A DNA stretch of 64,000 bases from Chlorogloeopsis fritschii PCC 6912 (GTDB lineage Bacteria > Cyanobacteriota > Cyanobacteriia > Cyanobacteriales > Nostocaceae): positions 1-64,000 of the forward strand of contig NZ_AJLN01000078.1 in assembly GCF_000317285.1 (NCBI RefSeq), read 5' to 3'. Every line of letters begins with the position of its first letter. Positions within the stretch are counted from its first letter, which is position 1. Below are positions 44,335 through 51,156 of the stretch, piece by piece. Both the position numbers and the translations under genes were made by a program. The notes below the pieces were generated by a model. The model was not told where the DNA came from. It did no database searches and saw only the letters and a list, made by a program, of their open reading frames with translations.

Positions 44335-45150
44335 TTATACAGAACTGACTCGACGTTCTGTTACCAAAGTCAGACTTACCCATTCTCCTTTGTCGTTGTA
44401 GCTGCGAACCATTCTTTGACGCAAATTTGGCTTGATTAACCAACCAACTTCCAACACAAAAGCTTGACGCAATTGCACTTTGAGGGGAGAAGTGGCAGAA
44501 GCACCATCGGGTAGCAGCAAAACTTGTACCTGCTTGTGTGGATCTTGGTCAAATTTCAGTATAGAACCCTCAATGACAGCAGAAGAAGTTATCGTTTTAC
44601 TATCAAAAAATAGACTTTGAACTAGTTTGCCAGCATCATCAAGTTGTAATTTCAAAGTTGTGGAGTAAGTATCAGGCGATCGCCAGTCTGGATATATTGT
44701 TACTGCTTCACCATGCCATTCTCCCAACAAAGCTTCTACGCTTACAGATGGGTGTTCTGGTTTTGGGCTTCCGGCTAGATATTCGCGAATCAGGGTAAAT
44801 TGGTTTAGCTGACCATTCTTATCAAACAACTGTACGAGGCGCAAGCGACTATTTTCATCAATTAAACCTAGTTCTGCCCCAAATTCAGAAAAAGGTGCTA
44901 ACTGAATTGAACCTTGAGAAAAAGCTCCATTTTGAAAAAACAGTACACCTCTTCCTAGAGAACTGTATTCTAGAATCTTTTTATCTGTGCCCAAACGAAT
45001 TGTCTGACGAATTGTCTGGTTGTCGTTCAGCCCTTCCAAACAAACAATGCTAGGTGTATCTTCTAAAATTTCACCTTGGGGAGACACACGAGTGAATGAG
45101 CCTTGCCATTCACCAAGATTTTGCAGCAAACATTCCCATTGAGATTTCAT
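44335..45150 (-). CDS. DUF3598-family protein
   Basis: 271 residues, soluble, with two similar halves that each look like a calycin-type beta-barrel: WECLLQNLGEWQGSFTRVSPQG at the start and VEALLGEWHGEAVTIYPDWR in the middle. This matches DUF3598, shared by cyanobacteria and plants; related barrels include the CpcS/T bilin lyases, but no lyase motif can be claimed here. No signal peptide. ftsX lies downstream? No: ftsX is upstream on the same strand, 75 bp away, so the two may be co-transcribed. Confidence 0.78.
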   Translation of the reverse strand: MKSQWECLLQNLGEWQGSFTRVSPQGEILEDTPSIVCLEGLNDNQTIRQTIRLGTDKKILEYSSLGRGVLFFQNGAFSQGSIQLAPFSEFGAELGLIDENSRLRLVQLFDKNGQLNQFTLIREYLAGSPKPEHPSVSVEALLGEWHGEAVTIYPDWRSPDTYSTTLKLQLDDAGKLVQSLFFDSKTITSSAVIEGSILKFDQDPHKQVQVLLLPDGASATSPLKVQLRQAFVLEVGWLIKPNLRQRMVRSYNDKGEWVSLTLVTERRVSSV

Positions 45151-45224
45151 AGTAACTTTTGTTCTTTGACCTTTGTCATTTATGATTGGTTAATCACAAA
45201 AGACAAATGACTAATGACCAATAA

Positions 45225-46127
45225 CTAACTTTTAGCAAATCGCCGTACAGCAAATAAACTCCCAATCAATCCCACTGTTGCACCAAAATTCAGAAGAATC
45301 AGAGGTAATAATAGAGTTTGCAAAGGAGTTAGTTGCAAACCGTTAGTAATAAATTTAATAAATTCTGGCTGATTAGCTAATACATTACCAAGAAATTGCT
45401 GAATCAGACTGATGCACCCCCAAGCGATCGCTCCACCAACTACACCAAAAGTAATTCCTTGGAGGATAAACGGTAGATAAATCCAAGTAGAAGTAGCTCC
45501 TACCAGTTGCAAGATTTCAATTTCTTGGCGTCGTGCCATAACTATCAATCCAATAGTGGTAGAGGTGACAGCGATCGCGCTGGAAGTCAGAATGATAGTA
45601 ATAGTTAGTGTCATCCAATTCAAACTTTGATGCAATTGGGCGATATGCTTGACAGCTTCATCCACATACTGCACTGCATCCACGCCCCGCAACTTCGCTA
45701 ATTGTGTCGCCAAAGTTGACACCACCTCAGAGTTACGCGCCTTCACCTTTAATTCATCTACGAGAGGATTTTCCCCCAACTGCTGAGTAGCAGCTTCGAT
45801 ATTAGAAATTCCCAGTTCCTTAACTAACCTACTCCAAGCTTGCTCTTTAGTGATAATCTTGGTGTCTGCGACTTCTGGCATTCTCGCTACTAGTGGTTCA
45901 ATGCTTTCTGCTCGCGCACTCGAATCGAGATAAACTGATACTTCTAATTGGCTGCCGAATTGGTAGAGCAGTTTTTCTACTTGCCAAGAACTTTGCAAAC
46001 TCAAGCCGAATAAAAATAGTAACACCGTCACAGTACTGATCGCAGCCCAGTTCATCCAGCCACCACGTCGCAAACCAATCCAAGTTTCTTTGAGCAAGTA
46101 ATCTAGTTTTGTAAGAATTTTCAACAC
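45225..46127 (-). CDS. ftsX: Cell-division ABC-transporter-like permease FtsX
   Basis: 300 residues with four membrane helices (about 24-44, 172-197, 225-250, 270-292). A periplasmic loop between helices 1 and 2 has the FtsX pattern SVYLDSSARAESIEPLVARM and ITKEQAWSRLVKELG. The cytoplasmic coupling segment is MARRQEIEILQLVGATSTWIYLPFILQG. With FtsE it controls peptidoglycan hydrolases at the septum. ftsE is not in this window. The start ATG at 46127 gives MLKILTKLDYLLKETWIGLRRGG, a typical FtsX head. Confidence 0.92.
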   Translation of the reverse strand: MLKILTKLDYLLKETWIGLRRGGWMNWAAISTVTVLLFLFGLSLQSSWQVEKLLYQFGSQLEVSVYLDSSARAESIEPLVARMPEVADTKIITKEQAWSRLVKELGISNIEAATQQLGENPLVDELKVKARNSEVVSTLATQLAKLRGVDAVQYVDEAVKHIAQLHQSLNWMTLTITIILTSSAIAVTSTTIGLIVMARRQEIEILQLVGATSTWIYLPFILQGITFGVVGGAIAWGCISLIQQFLGNVLANQPEFIKFITNGLQLTPLQTLLLPLILLNFGATVGLIGSLFAVRRFAKS

Positions 46128-46438
46128 ACCACAGCCTCACCAAGACTTAAAATTGACACAAGACAATAAAACTTCACGTCTTCTCGGCGCAAAATAATTA
46201 CACTTTTTATACTCTCTAATGGGTAAAGCAGACAAATAGGGGCGCTTAGGCTAGGGACTAGAGATGAGAAAAAAGCAGGGGAGAAAAACTTCACTAATCC
46301 CCGATACCCAATCACTAGTACCTAATCCCCAATCACCAGCACCCAATTCCCAAAATATGAATTTGCATATCTTCCTGGTTGCTAAAATTAAATTAAAGCG
46401 GAATCATTTCCAATCCATATTAGGTGAGTTAAAAGAGC
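46128..46438. other. Divergent intergenic region with CCCAATC-type repeat
   Basis: 311 bp between ftsX and def. Bases 46296-46350 are short repeated units of CCCAATCACTAGTACCTAAT and CCCCAATCACCAG that match the repeat inserted in the histidine kinase at 25840. It also must hold both promoters. Confidence 0.7.
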
Positions 46439-47002
46439 ATGTCTCTGGAAATTGCTGTTGAGAAGAAAAAGTTAAAAAATCCGCCCTTGGAGCTGCATTA
46501 TCTAGGCGATCGCGTTCTGCGCCAAGCAGCCAAGCGTGTTGCAAAAGTAGATGATGAAATCCGCAAGCTGGCACGGGAAATGCTACAAACCATGTATAGC
46601 CAGGATGGTATTGGTTTGGCTGCACCCCAAGTGGGAATTAACAAACAAATAATTGTCATTGATATTGAACCAGATAACCCAGCTAATCCCCCATTGGTGC
46701 TGATTAACCCAATTATTAAACAGGTTAGTCGTGACATTTGCGTTGCTCAAGAAGGGTGTTTGAGTATTCCGGGGATTTATATGGATGTGAAGCGCCCCCA
46801 GGTTGTAGAAATATCCTATAAAGATGAGCATGGACGTCCCAAAACGTTGAAGGCTGGAGAACTACTTGGACGCTGTATTCAGCACGAAATGGATCACCTC
46901 AATGGCGTGGTGTTTGTAGATCGTGTAGAAAATTCTTTGGCTTTGGCGCAGGAGCTATCCAAGCATGGCTTCTCTTATCAAACTGTCAAACCGATCGCAT
47001 AG
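46439..47002 (+). CDS. def: Peptide deformylase
   Basis: 187 residues, class I deformylase. The three motifs are GIGLAAPQVG, EGCLSIPG (metal-binding Cys) and QHEMDHLNGVVFVDR (HExxH). It removes the formyl group from nascent proteins in the cytoplasm. The N-terminus has about 20 residues before the conserved LHYLGDRVLR, normal for cyanobacteria. The small membrane-protein gene begins about 20 bp after its stop. Confidence 0.96.
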   Translation: MSLEIAVEKKKLKNPPLELHYLGDRVLRQAAKRVAKVDDEIRKLAREMLQTMYSQDGIGLAAPQVGINKQIIVIDIEPDNPANPPLVLINPIIKQVSRDICVAQEGCLSIPGIYMDVKRPQVVEISYKDEHGRPKTLKAGELLGRCIQHEMDHLNGVVFVDRVENSLALAQELSKHGFSYQTVKPIA

Positions 47003-47023
47003 GGTGGTGTGCTTGTGAATACA

Positions 47024-47224
47024 ATGACTCCAAAGAGCGGCTTGTTTCTTGCTTGTTCGTGCATAGCAGCGATCGCAGCAGTTGGTTCAGTTTTTGAACT
47101 TACTTCCGGACAACCAGATTTAGGCAACCAAACCACTGCAATTATCTTGGCATTAAGCATTCCACTGACAGGATTATTTTTCTTGGCCGCAGTCAAGGAT
47201 GCTAGAGCTAATATTAATAAATAA
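47024..47224 (+). CDS. Small two-helix membrane protein, unknown
   Basis: 66 residues from the ATG at 47024; GTG codons at 47009 and 47015 are alternatives nearer to the GGGTGG before them. Two hydrophobic segments (SGLFLACSCIAAIAAVGSVF and AIILALSIPLTGLFFLAAV) are separated by a polar loop. It follows def by 6-21 bp, so it is almost surely on the same mRNA, which ends at the terminator at 47251. No recognised family. Confidence 0.7.
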   Translation: MTPKSGLFLACSCIAAIAAVGSVFELTSGQPDLGNQTTAIILALSIPLTGLFFLAAVKDARANINK

Positions 47225-47250
47225 GCATCAGGTTTAGAATTAATAGGAAA

Positions 47251-47290
47251 AAGGAAAAAGGATATTTCTCCTTTTTCCTTCACCTTTTTT
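47251..47290 (+). terminator. Rho-independent terminator after the def operon
   Basis: A perfect 12-pair stem, AAGGAAAAAGGA / TCCTTTTTCCTT, with a six-nt loop, followed by CACC and six T residues. AT-rich but strong in length. Confidence 0.75.
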
Positions 47291-47401
47291 ATGCTTTACT
47301 GCCAATTTACAGCCGCTCTTAGAATTAGGTACTGAAGAGAACAGTAATAAAACTGGGCAGCTATCTAAGTACCAGCAACCTAAACTGTTAAAAAATCAAA
47401 A

Positions 47402-48520
47402 TTAAGCAATTGCCAAACAGATCGCAGCCAAAATACTATTAATCAGGTAGAAAGCAGCAACAACTTGCAGTTCTGACCAACCAGAAAGCTCCAAATGGTG
47501 GTGCAAAGGAGCCATTTTAAATAGACGCTTTCCTTTGCCATCTGGGCCTTTAGTTGCTTTGTAGTAGCTTACCTGTGCCATGACAGAAAGAGTTTCTACA
47601 AAGAAGATACCGCTGAGAATAAATAGTGCAACCAAGCTGTTAGTTACCAACCCCACTGCTGCCAAAGCACCTCCCAGTGCCAAAGAACCAGTATCACCCA
47701 TAAAAACACGGGCAGGATTGCGATTGTGTGCCAAAAATCCCAAGCAACTACCGCTCACAGCAGCACAGAAAATCATCATTCCCTGAGAAGTCGGAGCAAC
47801 AAGCGCACCTAATGCTAGTAAGGCGATCGCTACCGTTCCTCCTGCTAAACCATCGATCCCGTCTGTTAAATTAGTGGCGTTACTTTCTGCTACCAGTACA
47901 AACCCAGCGAGAGGCCAAAATAAAAAGCCTAAAGGTATAGATAAACCAAAAGGTAAAGCAATATTTGTAATATTAGAAGGCTGATTAAACATTAACCATA
48001 GACAGAATAAAGCCGCAAAACTAACCTGGAGAGCTAGTTTTGTCCGTGGAGAGATACCTTTATTGGACTTGCGACGTAAAATCTGCCAGTCGTCTAGCCA
48101 ACCAATTAACCCATAACTCAGTGTTAATATAGAAACAGCCAGTACCTGCGTATTAAAATTAGACAATATACAAGCAACGATTACTGCTACTGGAATAAAA
48201 AATATACCACCCATTGTAGGTGTACCCGCTTTTTTCAGATGGGCTTGAGGGCCATCTTCACGGATTATTTGCCCCGTTTTAAGTGCTTGTAGCATTGGCA
48301 CTACAAAAAAACCTGTTGCTGCTGAAATTGCAGCACAGGACAACAACGGTAAGGTCAGCGAATTACTGTGCCAAGGCAACCGATTCGCTGTTCCATCTAA
48401 AACGAGTGCAGCAGTAGTTAAGCCTACACCTAGTAAAGAAACTAGGCCTATACCAGAAATGTTTAGCCCCTGATCGGAAGACACTTTAGCGTCCACGGTA
48501 TGTTTCCCCTCACTCCACAC
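47402..48520 (-). CDS. mraY: Phospho-N-acetylmuramoyl-pentapeptide transferase MraY
   Basis: 372 residues, ten membrane helices. The signatures are AHLKKAGTPTMGGI, NATNLTDGIDGLAGG (with the catalytic Asp residues), FMGDTGSLALGGAL and MAPLHHHLELSGWSE. It makes lipid I from UDP-MurNAc-pentapeptide and undecaprenyl phosphate at the inner face of the plasma membrane. The N-terminal 15-20 residues are polar and variable, so the exact start is less sure. No other mur or fts gene is adjacent, which is common in cyanobacteria where the dcw cluster is split. Confidence 0.95.
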   Translation of the reverse strand: MWSEGKHTVDAKVSSDQGLNISGIGLVSLLGVGLTTAALVLDGTANRLPWHSNSLTLPLLSCAAISAATGFFVVPMLQALKTGQIIREDGPQAHLKKAGTPTMGGIFFIPVAVIVACILSNFNTQVLAVSILTLSYGLIGWLDDWQILRRKSNKGISPRTKLALQVSFAALFCLWLMFNQPSNITNIALPFGLSIPLGFLFWPLAGFVLVAESNATNLTDGIDGLAGGTVAIALLALGALVAPTSQGMMIFCAAVSGSCLGFLAHNRNPARVFMGDTGSLALGGALAAVGLVTNSLVALFILSGIFFVETLSVMAQVSYYKATKGPDGKGKRLFKMAPLHHHLELSGWSELQVVAAFYLINSILAAICLAIA

Positions 48521-48578
48521 TTGTACAGTTAGACACTTGGGATTTAGTTAAAATAGCAGTTCTTGAGCTTTTTGTTGG

Positions 48579-48821
48579 TTAATCTTCGTCTGGAACGATG
48601 TCATCATCGTCATCAAAGTCATAATCACCAATTCCATCCTCACCACCCAGAAATTCGGTAATTTCTTCTTCATTTTCTTCAGAAAAATCCTGTTCATGAT
48701 TATCACGCGCGATCAGACGACCGCTAGCCTGTAACCAATCTAAAAGTGAGGACTCTTGCTTTAATGGTATAACAGCGGCACGCTGGTTGCGGGGCTGTTC
48801 ACGTAATGGAGAATTCAGCAT
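48579..48821 (-). CDS. DUF3134-like small acidic protein
   Basis: 80 residues. The head MLNSPLREQPRNQRAAVIPL is followed by KQESSLLDWLQASGRLIARD and then a very acidic tail ending in DYDFDDDDDIVPDED. This fits what I recall of DUF3134, a small cyanobacterial family without known function. It lies upstream of mraY on the same strand, 58 bp away, so co-transcription is possible. Confidence 0.72.
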   Translation of the reverse strand: MLNSPLREQPRNQRAAVIPLKQESSLLDWLQASGRLIARDNHEQDFSEENEEEITEFLGGEDGIGDYDFDDDDDIVPDED

Positions 48822-49059
48822 ATCTGACGAAGAAAAGAAGGGGTATTGTATATAGACATTAAGAGTCTATCACTGGATACGCAAGATAGTAGTTAATCAT
48901 TCAACTAATTTCTTTCTAAATCCGACGGAAATTTTCGTGATTTTCCTAATCACAACACCAAAGACTTAGGTCATGCACGTATTAGCATGACAACATAAAT
49001 GAGCTCGCAACATCTTCCTGATTGTTTAATGAAAATAATACTGTTTGAGGTAACAGGTG

Positions 49060-49644
49060 ATGATCGCAAAAGCGGCTCTTTTAGAAGCAATTGCTGGCAA
49101 AAATCGGGGGCTTTTAGCAACTGAGCAAGATAAAAAAGCTATCTTAGTCACGATCGCCAATTTGGAAGACTTTAACCCGACACCACGTCCACTTGAAGCT
49201 AGCGATTTGCTCGATGGCAATTGGCGACTACTTTACACTACTAGCAAAGCTCTGTTGAACCTCGACCGCTTTCCTTTATGCAAACTTGGAGAAATTTACC
49301 AGTGTATCCGCGTCCAAACTAATAGCGTTTACAACATAGCCGAGATTTATGGATTGCCTTTACTCGAAGGTATAGTTAGCGTTGCTGCGAAATTTGAACC
49401 AGTTTCAGAACGTCGTGTGCAAGTAAAATTTGAGCGATCGATAATTGGCTTACAGCGCTTGATTAGCTATAAGTCTTCAACAACTTTTATCCAACAAATT
49501 GAAGCTGGGCAGAAATTTACCGCTGTTGATTTTCCTCTTAACAGTAATGAACAACAGGGATGGTTGGATATTACTTATCTAGATAGTGATTTGCGGATTG
49601 GCAGGGGCAACGAGGGAAGTGTGTTTGTTCTAGCAAAAGCATAA
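49060..49644 (+). CDS. PAP/fibrillin-family (plastid-lipid-associated) protein
   Basis: 194 residues. The lipocalin-like fibrillin pattern is present: LEDFNPTPRPLEASDLLDGNWRLLYTTSKALLNL, GLPLLEGIVSVAAKFEP, ERSIIGLQRLISY and the C-terminal GWLDITYLDSDLRIGRGNEGSVFVLAK, the best-conserved block of the family. Fibrillins coat plastoglobules and thylakoids and bind small hydrophobic molecules. GAGG lies before the GTG-ATG pair at 49057; I used the ATG at 49060. Confidence 0.9.
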   Translation: MIAKAALLEAIAGKNRGLLATEQDKKAILVTIANLEDFNPTPRPLEASDLLDGNWRLLYTTSKALLNLDRFPLCKLGEIYQCIRVQTNSVYNIAEIYGLPLLEGIVSVAAKFEPVSERRVQVKFERSIIGLQRLISYKSSTTFIQQIEAGQKFTAVDFPLNSNEQQGWLDITYLDSDLRIGRGNEGSVFVLAKA

Positions 49645-49798
49645 GGAGGGCGACTTTGAACATTAATGTTAGCGAATCGAGCGTATTTCATAAATAAAGA
49701 TTTTGTCAAGGAGGTTTTTACCACTTTTTGAAGCTAGGGGATGAAGAGGAAACAGGGACACTGGGACGCAGTGATTATTGAGCGATATAAATCAGGAT

Positions 49799-49826
49799 GT
49801 AGAGACGCGATATATCGCGTCTCTAC
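49799..49826. repeat. Perfect 28-bp palindrome
   Basis: GTAGAGACGCGATA followed at once by its exact reverse complement. It contains ATATAT at the centre. A half copy lies at 24905-24922. Palindromes of this kind are common spacer repeats in filamentous cyanobacteria. Confidence 0.9.
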
Positions 49827-50046
49827 AGGGGTTTTGGCATTACGCAAAATTTTTTCACGCCATGAAATTAGCTGGGCTGAATGAATTGCACGGCAAATTA
49901 TGGACACTTTGCCTAAATTATGACATCACAAGATTTTTATTTGGGTATTTATTCTACTGTCATTGTGATTCATAATCATATAGATAACTATTTTTCAATA
50001 GTTTGAGCAATACAGGCACAATTCATTTAGTTCCCAATACAGTATA

Positions 50047-50168
50047 AATTTTATAGAAGCTTTATAGATGTAATTACTAGCCTCACAAAAAATTTAATAT
50101 GTATAATTTTTACAAAAGCTTCATAGTTATATTTACTAGGGTAGTGATAACTTCACAAAATATTACGT
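50047..50168. repeat. Imperfect tandem direct repeat upstream of the DUF6875-like gene
   Basis: Copy 1 has TTTATAGAAGCTTTATAG, ATTACTAG, CTCACAAAA and copy 2 has TTTACAAAAGCTTCATAG, ATTTACTAG, TTCACAAAA in the same order. It ends 45 bp before the ATG, so it covers the likely promoter. Confidence 0.65.
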
Positions 50169-50213
50169 AAAAATCTTTAATATCAATTAGCATACACAGT
50201 TTTAAACTATGTT

Positions 50214-50942
50214 ATGCAGCTTTATACACCCCTCGAAATTGACATAATTCAGCAAGATATTCCTTATTTAATTGAAGTTATGGATTGGGTTAAAACTTTT
50301 TTGGCAAAACCCCATCCTGATTTAGGTAGAAGTGGTGTTGTGTGTCCTTTTGTTCCTCACTCACTCAAGTCAAATAGCATTCGTCTAGCAGTTATTCGTG
50401 CTAAAAACCTACAGCCACAACAAGTTGAAGATATAGTTAAAGACTATCGAGATATATTTCTGCAAATGGAGCCGCAAGATAGAGATGTTGGCATTAATAA
50501 AGCTTTTTTACTTATTTTTCCGGATATCGAGAGCAACGATGCTGCCACGCTGATTGATAACATTCAACAAAAACTCAAACCATTCTTTGTTGAAGAAGGG
50601 CTAATGATAGGAGAATTTCACAAGCATACAGAAACGAGGGGACTATACAATCAAGATTTCTATCCACTTCGTAGCCCTGTTCCCCTCATAGCTATACGTT
50701 TTATGGTTGAAGCCGATTTACCCTTTCTGATGAATGCAAACAATCTACATTTACGTATTAGATATTTAGAAGCTTATTTACAGCGTTTTGAGAAAAATAT
50801 GAAAGATAAAATCAAGCTAAATACTGCTTATCAAGCATTAGCTTTGGCAAGAGAAAAATTGACAATAGAAAATTCTGCTAATTCACCATCTGAGAAGCAC
50901 ACAAAGATGACTTTTTCGTGCCCATTCATACACCAAAACTAA
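50214..50942 (+). CDS. DUF6875-like protein encoded beside an NRPS
   Basis: 242 residues, soluble. The central blocks PDLGRSGVVCPFVPHSL, GEFHKHTETRGLYNQDFYPLRSPVPLIAIRFMVEADLPFLMN are those I associate with DUF6875, a family of unknown function that recurs next to non-ribosomal peptide synthetase genes. It has a CPF motif twice (CPFVP near residue 44 and CPFI near the C-terminus), several His residues in GEFHKHTE, but no known cofactor motif. The NRPS gene starts about 215 bp downstream on the same strand. A role in making or releasing the same product is inference from location. Confidence 0.72.
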   Translation: MQLYTPLEIDIIQQDIPYLIEVMDWVKTFLAKPHPDLGRSGVVCPFVPHSLKSNSIRLAVIRAKNLQPQQVEDIVKDYRDIFLQMEPQDRDVGINKAFLLIFPDIESNDAATLIDNIQQKLKPFFVEEGLMIGEFHKHTETRGLYNQDFYPLRSPVPLIAIRFMVEADLPFLMNANNLHLRIRYLEAYLQRFEKNMKDKIKLNTAYQALALAREKLTIENSANSPSEKHTKMTFSCPFIHQN

Positions 50943-51156
50943 TCAATGGTTGATGAAGTGACATAAGCTAAATAAGTAATCATTAAAGTTGACATTATTA
51001 TAGCAGTTTTAACATGATGAATCCACGAAATATAGAGTGAGTACTCCTCGTCAAAGCCTAAGTGATAAAGATTTGAGATATAAGTGAGTAATGCCCATCT
51101 CACAGTAAAATTTGTTAGCGCTTAGTCCAAAAACTGTAATTTTATTATTTCTACAA
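50943..51156. other. Spacer between DUF6875-like gene and NRPS
   Basis: 214 bp, AT-rich, with no terminator hairpin. In-frame codons from 51112 to the chosen NRPS start are open but unlike the domain family. It may be a leader or a second promoter. Confidence 0.4.

Larger units (their letters stand above)
49645..50213. other. Intergenic region before the DUF6875-like gene
   Basis: 569 bp. Holds a perfect 28-bp palindrome (49799-49826) and an imperfect direct repeat of about 55-60 bp (50047-50100 and 50105-50168), otherwise AT-rich. An open frame at 49778-49975 spans the palindrome and is not credible. Confidence 0.65.

Noticed and set aside
49778-49975. Open frame over the 28-bp palindrome
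   Set aside because: The palindrome supplies most of its length and no protein family pattern is seen.
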